Part shown: in pieces, positions 1 to 9,215 of the stretch | How the letters are laid out: each line of letters starts with the position of its first letter | Numbering within the stretch: position 1 is the stretch's first letter | NCBI GenBank assembly: GCA_022510545.1 | Contig: JAFLTG010000013.1 | Coordinates: forward strand, 1-48,342 | Direction of reading: 5' to 3' | Length of the DNA: 48,342 bases | Source: Lachnospiraceae bacterium | GTDB taxonomy: Bacteria; Bacillota; Clostridia; Lachnospirales; Lachnospiraceae | Made by a program: the position numbers and the translations under genes | Notes under the pieces: generated by a model | What the model was told of the DNA's origin: nothing | Database searches by the model: none | The model's input: the letters and a program-made list of their open reading frames with translations, nothing else

Positions 1-15
1 TCTATGGAGATTATT

Positions 16-53
16 GAAAAAGCATAAACTCCGGAGGGTTCGCCCTTCCGGAG
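16..53 (-). terminator. Intrinsic terminator of the cotJ operon
   Basis: Bases 29-53 form a GC-rich hairpin: a 10-bp stem (CTCCGGAGGG on the + strand against CCCTTCCGGAG) with one bulged A and a four-base loop. Read on the minus strand it is followed by a broken T tract (TTTATGCTTTTT), as expected for a Rho-independent terminator of the cotJ genes. The + strand side has no T run. A short + strand reading frame closes at base 27 just left of it, so a converging gene may end here, but only nine codons are visible. Confidence 0.75.
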
Positions 54-58
54 TAAAC

Positions 59-279
59 TTAAAACCCAAGATGCGCAATTTCGTAACCGATACACCGATG
101 TCAGTCAGTATACTTGCAACCTCTCTATAGGGAGCAGCATAGCGCTGTGACAGGTATCTCATGGACGCGCCCATTTCACCATCAGGTCCGCCGTACTGGC
201 TGATGATTACCTGAGCCAGTTTAGCGTTGGGGGTGGTGATGTTTACCGGAAATTGTAATCTTTTTTCATAACTCCACAT
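59..279 (-). pseudogene. cotJC: Truncated, frameshifted cotJC (spore coat, manganese-catalase-like)
   Basis: The start at 279 reads MWSYEKRLQFPVNITTP and goes on to QYGGPDGEMGASMRYLSQRY and LTDIG, typical of the N-terminus of CotJC, a coat protein of the manganese catalase family normally about 190-200 residues long. After LTDIG the frame no longer matches the family and runs through the terminator hairpin. In another frame the DNA reads IGYEIAHLGF and stops at 61-59, resembling the family's TEELAH metal-ligand segment. ATCGGT occurs twice, 8 bases apart, at the break, so an 8-base duplication could have caused the shift. The C-terminal two thirds are absent. The start codon overlaps the cotJB stop by one base (TAATG). 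It could also be a sequencing error combined with a real deletion. Confidence 0.7.
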
Positions 280-563
280 TAATTGCAGCCTCCTTCCCAT
301 GGCATAGGTGTTGTTGCCCAGGTCCATTCATTACAGGAAGATGCATCGGCAGTAGCAATAGTAAGCGGACTGAATTTGGATGCGTATTCGCGTAATGCCT
401 GATTTTTCATTTTAACGTTGCGCTTTAAATAATCTACAGCTTCCGTATCATTCGGATGGGTGTCAAGGTATTCGGTCATTTCAACTATTACGAAATCAAT
501 GACACTGATGTCGTGGAGCAGTTTTTCCTGCTCATTATTATAATTTTTACTCAATTGCAGCAT
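279..563 (-). CDS. cotJB: Spore coat protein CotJB
   Basis: A 94-residue protein matching CotJB: an N-terminal helix (LLHDISVIDFVIVEMTEYLD), the family signature LDTHPND at about residues 33-39, and a C-terminal W-x-W ... PMPWEGG ending. In Bacillus CotJB is a small component of the inner spore coat, made with CotJA and CotJC under mother-cell control. The ATG at 563 has AGGAG directly against it with no spacer. A TTG at 554, nine bases after AGGAG and overlapping the cotJA stop as TTGA, is the likelier true start and would give 91 residues. The stop overlaps the cotJC start by one base, so the three genes look translationally coupled. Confidence 0.85.
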   Translation of the reverse strand: MLQLSKNYNNEQEKLLHDISVIDFVIVEMTEYLDTHPNDTEAVDYLKRNVKMKNQALREYASKFSPLTIATADASSCNEWTWATTPMPWEGGCN

Positions 564-727
564 CTCCTTCCTGTAAACGGTTTATCTAATTCCGGAAATA
601 TAGTGCCGATCCGGAAGCCCTCATCTAAGTCTTCATAGATGTGGGTAAGGCGCTGCCAGGGAACATATGCCATGGCAATAGGGAATCTGTCAAAATCTTC
701 TTTATAGTTGTAATCCCTCATGTTCAT
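551..727 (-). CDS. cotJA: Spore coat associated protein CotJA
   Basis: A 58-residue ORF beginning MNMRDYNYKEDFDRFPIAMA, with AYVPWQ, the spacing to YEDLDEGFRIGTIFPELDKPF, and a Cys-Cys-Asn end. This is the standard CotJA pattern (hydrophobic VPWQ block, then 'GTIFPELDKPF'). AAAGGA lies about 8 bases upstream of ATG 727; an in-frame ATG at 721 is the alternative. It is the first gene of the cotJA-cotJB-cotJC cluster and overlaps cotJB by 13 bases (or only the TTGA if the TTG start of cotJB is used). Its product is expected in the spore coat, so the organism very probably sporulates. On the minus strand CATACTAT (836-829) resembles a sigma-E -10 element, but I see no convincing -35. Confidence 0.85.
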   Translation of the reverse strand: MNMRDYNYKEDFDRFPIAMAYVPWQRLTHIYEDLDEGFRIGTIFPELDKPFTGRRCCN

Positions 728-978
728 AAATATTTCCTTTCTCTATTAAACTTATTTTTGATAAAAAATTAGATATTTAGATTTTTTATTAAAAAATTAG
801 TCATAAGATTAATAATGATTTTAATATTATAGTATGATATAATATTTTCCATGTGTTAAAAAATGTAAATTTTTGGTATTAAAGACACATTTTTTTCACA
901 ATTTAGAAAAATTATTTACACAAATATTGTATACAGTAGAACAGGTGTATGAAGGTGTACCGAAAGGGGGCATTTACA
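728..978. promoter_or_regulatory. Divergent intergenic region between cotJA and the ABC exporter
   Basis: About 250 very AT-rich bases with no credible ORF. On the + strand TATAAT occurs at 838-843 without a good -35 box; TTTACA at 915-920 has no -10 at proper distance. On the minus strand CATACTAT at 836-829 resembles the -10 of sporulation sigma-E promoters. AAGGGGG at about 964-970 is the ribosome binding site for the TTG start at 979. The region must hold at least one promoter in each direction, but I cannot assign them firmly. Confidence 0.35.
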
Positions 979-2055
979 TTGATAAAAGTAGAAAACCTTG
1001 TGAAAAAATACGGGGATCATATAGCTGTAGATAATCTGTCTTTTGAGGTTGAAAAAGGGCAGATTTACGGTTTTCTTGGTCCAAACGGGGCCGGTAAATC
1101 CACGACTATGAATATTATGACCGGTTATCTGGCGGCCAGTGACGGTCTGGTGGAGATTAATGGACATGATATTTTGACAGAGCCTGAAAAGGCTAAGAAA
1201 TGCATAGGTTATCTGCCGGAACTGCCTCCTTTATATCCTGATATGACTGTAATGGAGTATCTGCGTTTTGTAGCGGAGTTGAAAAGAGTTCCTAAATCCG
1301 AAAGAAACGGACAGATTCAGGAAATTATGGGAATGGTAGAGATAGAAGATGTAAGTGAGCGGCTTATCAAAAACCTTTCTAAAGGCTATAAACAGAGGGT
1401 TGGACTGGCCCAGGCTATTATTGGCTATCCTGATGTCATAATTTTGGATGAGCCTATGGTTGGACTGGATCCGAAGCAGATTATTGAGATAAGGGAACTT
1501 ATTAAGCGGCTTTCAGAGAATCATACCATTATTCTAAGTTCGCACATATTGTCGGAAGTTAGTACAATATGTGACTATATTATGATTATTTCCAAAGGAA
1601 AACTTGTTGCAAGTGATACTCCGGAAGGCCTGCAGAAGCTTATGAAGAAATCTACAGAGATAGAGTTGACTGCATTTGGTGATAAGGACAAGGCTGAGGA
1701 GATTATTTCGAAAATAGATCATATACAAACATACTCCTTTGAAGATGATTCTGAAGAGAACAGTATTAAACTAAGGATATTAACTGAGGATAATATTGAT
1801 ATTAGAAAAGAACTGTCCATAGCATTTACAAGCAATGATATGCCGGTGCTTTCTATGAATAAAGTAGAGAAATCGTTAGAGGATATTTTCTTGCAGCTAA
1901 CTGAGTCAGTGAATGAAGATATAGAAGATTCCGATATGGATAATGAAGCTAAAGAAGATGCGTCTGCTAATGTTGATGAGAAAATGATTAAAGCTGACAA
2001 AATAACTGAAAATGCCGAGCTAAAGGAGGAAGAACAAAATGATGGCGATTTATAA
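979..2055 (+). CDS. ABC transporter ATP-binding protein, GldA-like
   Basis: The nucleotide-binding subunit of an ABC-2 type exporter. Walker A (GPNGAGKST) lies at residues 34-42 from the TTG start, the signature NLSKGYKQRVGLAQ at about 136-149, and Walker B (VIILDEP) at about 158-164. The domain is close to the GldA/CcmA group. After the usual C-terminal region (about residue 310) there is an unusual acidic, lysine-containing tail of roughly 45 residues, rich in D, E and K. I prefer TTG 979 because AAGGGGG is eight bases upstream and the protein then begins MIKVENLVKKYG; an ATG at 949 would add ten residues without a good ribosome binding site. It overlaps the permease gene by 17 bases, so the two are coupled. 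The substrate is not evident. Confidence 0.85.
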   Translation: MIKVENLVKKYGDHIAVDNLSFEVEKGQIYGFLGPNGAGKSTTMNIMTGYLAASDGLVEINGHDILTEPEKAKKCIGYLPELPPLYPDMTVMEYLRFVAELKRVPKSERNGQIQEIMGMVEIEDVSERLIKNLSKGYKQRVGLAQAIIGYPDVIILDEPMVGLDPKQIIEIRELIKRLSENHTIILSSHILSEVSTICDYIMIISKGKLVASDTPEGLQKLMKKSTEIELTAFGDKDKAEEIISKIDHIQTYSFEDDSEENSIKLRILTEDNIDIRKELSIAFTSNDMPVLSMNKVEKSLEDIFLQLTESVNEDIEDSDMDNEAKEDASANVDEKMIKADKITENAELKEEEQNDGDL

Positions 2056-4147
2056 AAGAGAAGTAAGATCATTTTTTAATTCCTTCATAGGCTGGCTTTT
2101 TCTTGCGGCAGCATTTTTTATAATGGGACTGTATTTTACGGTTTATAATATCATATACGGTTATCCGAATATCTCAGCGGTGCTGCAGAGCGTTATCTTT
2201 TTATTTATGATAGCGATTCCGATTCTCAGTATGAGGATACTGGCAGAGGACAGGAAGCAGAAAACGGATCAGTTGATACTTACCGCACCTGTAACTATTG
2301 GTAAAGTAGTGCTTGGTAAATATCTTGCATTGCTCAGTATGTTCGCAATACCGGTAGTTGTTATCGGTATTGCGCCAATTATTCTGTTGTTTTACGGAAA
2401 CTTTCAAATAGGTATATCATATACCGCTTTACTTGGGTTTTTCCTGTATGGTATGCTTGCTCTGGCAATCGGACTTTTTATTTCGTCTCTTACGGAAAGT
2501 ATAGTAATAGCGGCAGTACTTACTTTTGCGGCACTGTTCCTGGGGTACCTTATGCAGGGAATATGCAGCTTGATTTCCCAGACCGGAAATATTTTGACCA
2601 AAGTATTAGGCGCCTTTGATATGATTGGCAGATTTGACGAAATGTTAAGCGGAAGCTTTTATGTTCCTTCGGTTGTGTACTATGTTTCATTTACACTTTT
2701 TATGCTGTTTTGTACTACTCAGTCCATACAGAAGAGAAGATACAGTTCATCAAGTAAAGGAATTAAGATCGGTGCCTACAGTATAGGTCTGATAGTGATT
2801 TCTGTTATATTGACTGTATTAGTCAATGTGATTGTGCAGCAGCTTCCGGAAAATATACTTTCGATTGATGTTACTTCAGACAAACTTTATACACTTACGG
2901 ATGATACTAAAGAGTTTGTATCAAATCTGGATGATGACATTACCATTTATGTACTTGTGAATGAAGAGTATAAGGATGGCAATCTGGATAAGACGATTGG
3001 AATAATAAAAAGCCTTTCTAAACATATAACCGTAAGCTATGTTGACCCTTCCGTAAATCCGAGGTTTTACACAAGCTATACTAATACCGCACCGTCTTCA
3101 AACAGTCTGATAGTAGTTGGACCGGAAAGAAGCAGGGTTATAGATTATAATGAAATCTATGAATATGAAATGGACTACACATCTTACGATTACAAAATTA
3201 CAGGCTATGACGGAGAAGGTCAGCTTACATCAGCTATTGCCTATGTTACGTCTGACGATATGCCTAAGATCTATGTAGTGACAGGTCATAATGAACTGGA
3301 GTTAGAAGGTATATATACACAGGCTATACAGAAAGAAAATATTGATTATGAGGAACTTTCTTTACTGACTACAGACGCTGTTCCGGAGGATGCCAAGGCA
3401 ATTATTTTGAACGCACCTACTACGGATTATTCTGCTGACGAAGCAAATAAGGTGATTGATTACCTGAAAAAGGGTGGTAATGCTATCATTATCCCTACCT
3501 ATACGGAGGAGAAATTGAAGAATTTTGAAAAGATTATTGATTTTTATGAAGTATCTCTGGTAGATGGAATGATAATTGAAGGGGATATGGGTATGTATTA
3601 TTCAAATCCGTTTTATATTTTCCCTCAGATTAACAGTGATGAAATTACAAACAGCATCATTAATGCCGCAGTTTTTGCCCCGTATTCACAAGGGATTTTA
3701 TATAACGAAGACAGTGAAAGTATAGGTTATACGTCACTGCTTCAATCCAGTGCGGAATCATACAGCAAGGTGAATCTTGAAACCTCAACAGACTATGCGA
3801 AAGAAAAAGATGATATTGACGGTCCTTTTACAATTGCATTGAAGGCGGAAAAGATGCTTGAGGATGGCAGTATGTCCAATGGTATAATCGTATCGACCGA
3901 AAATCTGTTTACGGAAAGTGCAGATACCCTTGTTCCGGGAAACAATGTTAAACTGTTTAGCAGCATTTTAAGCGCATTGGTTGAGCATGAAAGCTCGGTA
4001 TCGATTCCTATAAAGTATTATGATTCAACTATCCTGGTGTTTCCAACACTGGTTTGTGTAATTGTAGAGATTATTACAATTATCGTTGTACCGCTTGTAT
4101 GCCTTATCATAGGGTTTGCGATATGGTTTGCCAGGAGAAAGAAATAA
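2039..4147 (+). CDS. GldF-GldG fusion: ABC-2 permease with extracytoplasmic GldG-type domain
   Basis: A 702-residue membrane protein. Residues 1-235 are an ABC-2 permease with six hydrophobic segments and the EDRKQKTDQLILTAPV block typical of GldF-like permeases. A further membrane helix at about 243-268 (IGAYSIGLIVISVIL) leads into a large extracytoplasmic region (about 270-670) that begins SIDVTSDKLYTLTDDTKEF, the GldG / 'ABC-type uncharacterised transport' signature, and ends with a final helix and ARRKK. In Bacteroidetes GldF and GldG are separate subunits linked to gliding; in Firmicutes fused forms are found in non-gliding cells and their role is unknown. AAGGAGGA sits 8 bases upstream; ATG 2039 and ATG 2042 are both possible. 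With the preceding ATPase it forms a complete exporter. Confidence 0.8.
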   Translation: MMAIYKREVRSFFNSFIGWLFLAAAFFIMGLYFTVYNIIYGYPNISAVLQSVIFLFMIAIPILSMRILAEDRKQKTDQLILTAPVTIGKVVLGKYLALLSMFAIPVVVIGIAPIILLFYGNFQIGISYTALLGFFLYGMLALAIGLFISSLTESIVIAAVLTFAALFLGYLMQGICSLISQTGNILTKVLGAFDMIGRFDEMLSGSFYVPSVVYYVSFTLFMLFCTTQSIQKRRYSSSSKGIKIGAYSIGLIVISVILTVLVNVIVQQLPENILSIDVTSDKLYTLTDDTKEFVSNLDDDITIYVLVNEEYKDGNLDKTIGIIKSLSKHITVSYVDPSVNPRFYTSYTNTAPSSNSLIVVGPERSRVIDYNEIYEYEMDYTSYDYKITGYDGEGQLTSAIAYVTSDDMPKIYVVTGHNELELEGIYTQAIQKENIDYEELSLLTTDAVPEDAKAIILNAPTTDYSADEANKVIDYLKKGGNAIIIPTYTEEKLKNFEKIIDFYEVSLVDGMIIEGDMGMYYSNPFYIFPQINSDEITNSIINAAVFAPYSQGILYNEDSESIGYTSLLQSSAESYSKVNLETSTDYAKEKDDIDGPFTIALKAEKMLEDGSMSNGIIVSTENLFTESADTLVPGNNVKLFSSILSALVEHESSVSIPIKYYDSTILVFPTLVCVIVEIITIIVVPLVCLIIGFAIWFARRKK

Positions 4148-4174
4148 AAGATATGATATCGGTAAGAAGTTATA

Positions 4175-4187
4175 CAAGTGACACTTG
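4175..4187. promoter_or_regulatory. 13-base palindrome upstream of the hydrogenase gene
   Basis: CAAGTG-A-CACTTG is a perfect inverted repeat with a one-base centre, about 120 bases before the hydrogenase start and 28 after the exporter stop. TATAAT follows at 4257-4262 without a good -35. The palindrome could be a repressor or activator site for the hydrogenase, or chance in AT-rich DNA. Confidence 0.25.
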
Positions 4188-4306
4188 ATTTCATAATAAC
4201 TTTATGTAAAAATATTAAAGGATTATCGCTTACAAATTAAGCACTAATAAAAAGACTATAATATGCAAACCATGTAACTATTAAAAGATGATGATTAGGG
4301 GCTCAT

Positions 4307-5785
4307 ATGAGAGGAATAGACACCCAAGTTCGTAAAAACAGACGCCGCATTTTCAAAGAAGTGGCAAATCTGGCGTATAATTCTACAAATTTAAAAGACG
4401 ATATTGAGGCTTTACCATATAAAATAGTAGACTATGATGAGTCGGAATATCAGAGTATATATAGGGAAAGGTCTATCGTACGTGAGCGGCTCCGTCTGGC
4501 GATGGGACTTTCACTCAGACCGGAAAACAGACCTGTCCATCTGACACAAGGACTTGAGGAGAGCAATATATCCGAGAAATATTATGAGCCTCCGCTTATG
4601 CAGGTTATTCCATCAGCATGTAACGCTTGTCCGGAGAATTGTTATCAAATAACCGATAAGTGTATGGGCTGTGTGGCGCATCCATGTAGGGAGGTATGTC
4701 CTAAGGATGCCGTTTCCATGAAGAACGGAAAGTCGGTCATAGATCAGGATAAGTGCATAAAATGTGGTAAATGTAAGGATTATTGTCCATATGATGCAAT
4801 ATCTCATCAGGTAAGACCCTGTGCGGGAGTCTGCGGCGTAGATGCCATTCAAAATGATGAAAAAGGAAGGGCCATAATTGACAGTGATTTATGCGTTGCT
4901 TGTGGACAGTGTATGGTAAATTGCCCGTTTGGAGCTATTGCAGACAAGTCGCAGATTTTTCAGTTGATTCGTTCACTTCAGACAGGAGATAAGATAATTG
5001 CCCAAGTGGCACCGTCGTTTGTCGGTCAGTTTGGTTTGGATGTAACACCAGATATGCTGAAGACAGCATTAAAAGAATTGGGCTTTTATGATGTTTATGA
5101 GACTGCATTAGGTGCAGATAAAGGTGCTATATATGAGGCCAAACAATACGTTAATGAAGTTGTTTTGGGCGAGCTGCCGTTTACGCTTACTTCATGTTGT
5201 CCATCCTGGGCGGTAATGGCGAAGAAATTATTTCCGGAAACCATAGATAAAATATCCAATACTCTGACGCCAATGGTAGCAACGGCCAGAATAATTAAGC
5301 AAGACCATCCTGATGCAAAGGTAGTATTTATTGGTCCCTGTGCATCTAAAAAGCTGGAGGCCTCCAGAAGGACGATACGTTCGGATGTGGACTTTGTAAT
5401 TACTTTTGAAGAACTTACAGGTATGTTCGAGGCCAAGGGAATCCTGCTTAAAGAAATCAAAGCCATGGATGAACTTAAAGGTGCCACGGGTGCGGGTAGA
5501 GGATATGGTGTTGCCGGTGGTGTTGCAAGTGCCATCGAAGAATGCATTAATACTTATTATCCTGCTATTAAGGTTAAAATAGAACATGCAGAAGGCCTTG
5601 CGGAATGTAAAAAGATGCTTATACTTGCAAAAGCGGGTAAAAAGGAGGGCTGCCTGATTGAAGGTATGGCGTGCCCGGGTGGATGTGTTGCAGGAGCAGG
5701 AACCAATATCAAAATTCCGCAGGCAACTAAAGAAGTAAACAGCTTTAAAGAAGCAGCGGAATTTAGAATACCTCCCAAGAATTAG
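4307..5785 (+). CDS. Monomeric [FeFe] hydrogenase, group B-like
   Basis: A 492-residue iron-sulfur protein. The N-terminal half carries many cysteines: CNACPENC at about 105, CMGCVAHPCREVCP just after it, and two ferredoxin-type [4Fe-4S] motifs, CIKCGKCKDYCP (about 150) and CVACGQCMVNCP (about 195). The C-terminal half has the three H-cluster motifs: TSCCPSW (about 295), GPCASKK (about 343) and EGMACPGGCVAGAG (about 453). All expected H-cluster cysteines are present. The short length, the CNACPEN...CxGCVAHPC N-terminus and GPC in place of MPC fit group B [FeFe] hydrogenases rather than the bifurcating group A enzymes. The partner is probably a ferredoxin. It stands alone; no HydE/F/G maturase genes lie in the window. 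The ribosome binding site (TAGGGGC) is good. Confidence 0.88.
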   Translation: MRGIDTQVRKNRRRIFKEVANLAYNSTNLKDDIEALPYKIVDYDESEYQSIYRERSIVRERLRLAMGLSLRPENRPVHLTQGLEESNISEKYYEPPLMQVIPSACNACPENCYQITDKCMGCVAHPCREVCPKDAVSMKNGKSVIDQDKCIKCGKCKDYCPYDAISHQVRPCAGVCGVDAIQNDEKGRAIIDSDLCVACGQCMVNCPFGAIADKSQIFQLIRSLQTGDKIIAQVAPSFVGQFGLDVTPDMLKTALKELGFYDVYETALGADKGAIYEAKQYVNEVVLGELPFTLTSCCPSWAVMAKKLFPETIDKISNTLTPMVATARIIKQDHPDAKVVFIGPCASKKLEASRRTIRSDVDFVITFEELTGMFEAKGILLKEIKAMDELKGATGAGRGYGVAGGVASAIEECINTYYPAIKVKIEHAEGLAECKKMLILAKAGKKEGCLIEGMACPGGCVAGAGTNIKIPQATKEVNSFKEAAEFRIPPKN

Positions 5786-5867
5786 TGATAAAACGATATA
5801 AAATTAACATATTTTAGTGCAATATATATTAATACTTACATACAAGTAAAGGAGCTAAAGTTTAACA

Positions 5868-7322
5868 ATGCAGAAAATAAGAACAAGATATGCACCAAGC
5901 CCGACAGGACGCATGCATGTAGGAAATTTAAGAACAGCACTTTATGCCTATCTGATAACAAAGCACGAAGGCGGAGATTTTATCTTAAGGATTGAAGATA
6001 CCGACCAGGAGCGTTATGTAGAAGGAGCAGTTGACATAATAAACCGTACACTTGAAAAAACCGGCCTTATTCCCGATGAAGGTCCGGATAAGGACAAAGG
6101 CTTTGGTCCCTATGTGCAGAGCGAGAGGCAGGCACAGGGTATCTATCTTGACTATGCCAAAAAACTCATCGAAAAAGGAGAGGCTTATTATTGCTTTTGC
6201 GATAAGGACAGGCTTGCATCCCTCACGACACAAGTAGCAGGTAAGGAAATAAATGTGTATGACAAACACTGCCTGCATTTATCCAAAGAAGAGATTGAAG
6301 CAAATCTTAAGTCCGGTAAACCCTACGTTATAAGACAGAACAATCCGACAGAGGGAAAGACCGTATTCAATGACGATATCTATGGTGAAATCAGTGTGGA
6401 TAATGCAGAACTTGACGATATGATACTGATTAAATCCGACGGATTTCCGACCTATAACTTTGCAAATGTGGTGGATGACCATCTGATGGGTATTACCCAT
6501 GTGGTAAGAGGAAATGAATATCTTTCCTCATCCCCCAAATACAACCGCTTATATGAGGCCTTTGGCTGGGAAGTTCCTAAATACATCCATTGTCCGCTTA
6601 TTACGGACGAAGACCACCAGAAACTGTCAAAGCGCAGCGGACATTCTTCCTATGAGGACTTGATCGATCAGGGCTTTTTATCGGAAGCTGTTGTCAATTT
6701 TGTTGCGCTGCTTGGATGGAGTCCGGAAGGAAACGAAGAGATTTTTACACTGGAGCAGCTTATCCGGCAGTTTGACTATCGTCATATTTCCAAATCTCCG
6801 GCAGTATTTGACTACACTAAGCTTAAATGGATGAACGGAGAATATATGAAGGCAATGGACTTTGATAAATTTTATCAAATGGCGGAGCCTTATTTAAAAG
6901 AGGCGCTTACCAAGGGGCAGAATCTTAAAAAGATTGCCGCCATGGTCAAGACCAGAATAGAAGTTTTTCCGGACATTGCGGAAATGGTGGATTTCTTCGA
7001 GGAACTTCCGGAATACGATATAGAAATGTATACACATAAAAAAATGAAAACAAGCAGGGAATCTTCCTTAGAGGTGCTTGAAGAGCTGCTTCCGTTATTG
7101 GAAGAACAGCAGGACTACAGCAATGACGCCCTCTATAAGACACTTACTGACTATGTTACTAAGAAAGACTGCAAAAACGGCTATGTTATGTGGCCTGTAA
7201 GAACTGCAGTATCCGGCAAGCAGATGACACCTGCCGGCGCAACGGAAATTATGGAAGTGCTGGGCAAAGAGGAATCCCTTGCCAGAATAAGAAAGGGAAT
7301 AGAGAAATTAAAAAATGCCTGA
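5868..7322 (+). CDS. gltX: Glutamate--tRNA ligase
   Basis: A class I aminoacyl-tRNA synthetase of 484 residues. The HIGH-type motif is in [18 protein letters not shown] (residues 8-25), the second catalytic motif is KLSKR at about 251, and YYCFCD at about 106 lies in the insertion that binds zinc in some GluRS enzymes. It charges tRNA-Glu, and in bacteria lacking GlnRS also tRNA-Gln for later amidation. Length is normal. GGAG lies about 13 bases before the ATG, rather far. The last bases overlap the following helicase gene (ATGCCTGA), so the helicase is probably translated from the same message. Confidence 0.95.
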   Translation: MQKIRTRYAPSPTGRMHVGNLRTALYAYLITKHEGGDFILRIEDTDQERYVEGAVDIINRTLEKTGLIPDEGPDKDKGFGPYVQSERQAQGIYLDYAKKLIEKGEAYYCFCDKDRLASLTTQVAGKEINVYDKHCLHLSKEEIEANLKSGKPYVIRQNNPTEGKTVFNDDIYGEISVDNAELDDMILIKSDGFPTYNFANVVDDHLMGITHVVRGNEYLSSSPKYNRLYEAFGWEVPKYIHCPLITDEDHQKLSKRSGHSSYEDLIDQGFLSEAVVNFVALLGWSPEGNEEIFTLEQLIRQFDYRHISKSPAVFDYTKLKWMNGEYMKAMDFDKFYQMAEPYLKEALTKGQNLKKIAAMVKTRIEVFPDIAEMVDFFEELPEYDIEMYTHKKMKTSRESSLEVLEELLPLLEEQQDYSNDALYKTLTDYVTKKDCKNGYVMWPVRTAVSGKQMTPAGATEIMEVLGKEESLARIRKGIEKLKNA

Positions 7323-9180
7323 ATTAAAAATAAATCCTATACAGAAAAAGGCGATTGAGTTTGCTTCCGGGGCTATGCAGGTGCTTGCGGGTCCCGGAAG
7401 CGGCAAAACTTTCGTCATAACACAGCGTATCCGGAATCTGATTGAAAACTGTGGTGTGGACCCGGCCGCTATTCTGGTAATAACCTTTACCAAGGCCGCG
7501 GCAATGGAGATGCAGCAACGTTTTTATAAGCTTATGGAAGGTGAGCGACCACCGGTTAATTTCGGAACTTTTCACGCCATCTTTTATCATATCTTAAGAC
7601 AGTCAGGGAAATATCGTAATTTTACCCTAATAAAAGAAACAGAAAAAAGAAAACTCCTGATGCAGATTTTGAAAATGCCGCAGTCACAGGTTTTTATCAA
7701 TGATGAAAAAATAGATAACCTCATTCGCTATATCAGTATCATAAAAAATGAAGGCGGAAATATTGAAGCCTGTGTGCAGGATACTTTTGAAAAAGATGAA
7801 CTTTTAAAAATATATACGGAATACAATGAATTTCTTAATGAATTTCAGAGGCTGGACTTTGATGATATGGGACTTCTGTGTCTTAAGCTGTTTGAAGAAA
7901 ATTCTGATATTCTAAAGGATTGGCAGGAGAGATATAAGTACATAATGGTGGATGAATTTCAGGACATCAATCCTATGCAGTATCAGATTGTGAAAAATAT
8001 TGCAGGAGAGAGGGCAAATCTTTTCATAGTGGGGGATGATGACCAGTCCATCTATGGTTTCAGAGGGGCCAGACCGGATATTATGCGGCAGTTTATGGAG
8101 GACTATAAGGATGCGACTCAACTTCTTCTAAACGTAAATTACCGCTGCCATGAAGATATCGTGCAAAAATCTATTAACGTGATAAATGTTAATAAGAACA
8201 GGTATGTAAAGGAAATCAGCGCCTCACATTCAGCTGGGGAGGGCGTTATAATTAAGCAGTATCCGGACCAGGAGAACGAATATGAAACACTGATAAATGA
8301 GTTAAAGAAGATCAGCCCAAATGCAGAATTTAAAAATACAGAAAACATAGAATTTAAAAAATCCAGTTTGTCAGATATAGCCATAATATACCGTACCAAC
8401 CACGAATGCAGCCTGCTTGCTGAGAAATTGTTAATAAACCATATACCTTTCATCATGAAAGAGCCTCTAAAAAGCCAATATGACCATTTTGTGATAAAGG
8501 ATATGCTTGCCTATATGGAATTTGCCGCCGGAAACCGGAGCAGGGAGCTTTTTTATCTGTTTATGAACAGACCGCTGCGATATCTTAGAAAAGCCTGCGC
8601 CAGACAGCCCAGGATCGAATTGAAAGAACTCCTTGATTATTACAAAAACAATAACCAGATGCAAAGTACAGCATCTAAACTTTTTTACGACATTGAACGC
8701 ATCAAAACTCTGCGTCCATATCTTGCTATCAATTATATTAGAAAAGTCATAGGCTATGACATTTATTTGAAAGAAAACTATGATAAAGACTCAGTCGATA
8801 AATTCATGCTGCTATTAGACGATTTCCAGAAACTATCCAAACAATATGACAGCTTCAAAGACTTAAATGACTATATCAGTCAATGCAGAGAACTGCTGGA
8901 AAATAAGCAAAATGAAAAGACAGACAAAGACGAGACCGGTGTACGCCTTATGACTATGCATGCATCCAAGGGGCTCGAGTTTGATACCGTAATCATACCG
9001 GATGTCAATGAAAAAAAGATTCCGTCCAAGCAGTCTGATACACCTGGAGCAATAGAGGAGGAACGCCGGATGTTTTACGTGGCAATGACAAGAGCCAAGA
9101 AGAATCTGTATATACTATATTGCAGTGGGAAAGAAGGCAAAGATATGCCGTCCAGATTTCTGGAGCCTATTTTGAAGTGA
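7315..9180 (+). CDS. UvrD/Rep-family ATP-dependent helicase (short form)
   Basis: A superfamily 1A DNA helicase of 621 residues with all core motifs: Walker A GPGSGKT (about 27), [11 protein letters not shown] (motif Ia), DEFQD (about 213), [13 protein letters not shown] (motif III), NYRC (motif IV), [12 protein letters not shown] (motif V, about 545) and [12 protein letters not shown] (motif VI, about 586). UvrD and PcrA are usually 720-750 residues with a C-terminal Tudor-like extension; here the protein ends about 30 residues after motif VI, so that extension is missing. This is a separate small clade of clostridial helicases rather than the main PcrA. It overlaps gltX by 8 bases. It likely acts in DNA repair or in clearing protein from DNA. 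Confidence 0.88.
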   Translation: MPELKINPIQKKAIEFASGAMQVLAGPGSGKTFVITQRIRNLIENCGVDPAAILVITFTKAAAMEMQQRFYKLMEGERPPVNFGTFHAIFYHILRQSGKYRNFTLIKETEKRKLLMQILKMPQSQVFINDEKIDNLIRYISIIKNEGGNIEACVQDTFEKDELLKIYTEYNEFLNEFQRLDFDDMGLLCLKLFEENSDILKDWQERYKYIMVDEFQDINPMQYQIVKNIAGERANLFIVGDDDQSIYGFRGARPDIMRQFMEDYKDATQLLLNVNYRCHEDIVQKSINVINVNKNRYVKEISASHSAGEGVIIKQYPDQENEYETLINELKKISPNAEFKNTENIEFKKSSLSDIAIIYRTNHECSLLAEKLLINHIPFIMKEPLKSQYDHFVIKDMLAYMEFAAGNRSRELFYLFMNRPLRYLRKACARQPRIELKELLDYYKNNNQMQSTASKLFYDIERIKTLRPYLAINYIRKVIGYDIYLKENYDKDSVDKFMLLLDDFQKLSKQYDSFKDLNDYISQCRELLENKQNEKTDKDETGVRLMTMHASKGLEFDTVIIPDVNEKKIPSKQSDTPGAIEEERRMFYVAMTRAKKNLYILYCSGKEGKDMPSRFLEPILK

Positions 9181-9215
9181 ATAAATAATTACTATAAAGT
9201 TCTCGAAACAGTATT

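Noticed and set aside
1..27. End of a + strand gene at the left edge
   Set aside because: Only nine codons before a stop are visible, with no recognisable sequence.
456..638. 60-residue + strand frame in the cotJ region
   Set aside because: Antisense to cotJB and cotJA, which are clear family members with good ribosome binding sites.
949..978. ATG at 949 as start of the GldA-like ATPase
   Set aside because: No ribosome binding site before it; the ten extra residues overlap the AAGGGGG that serves TTG 979.
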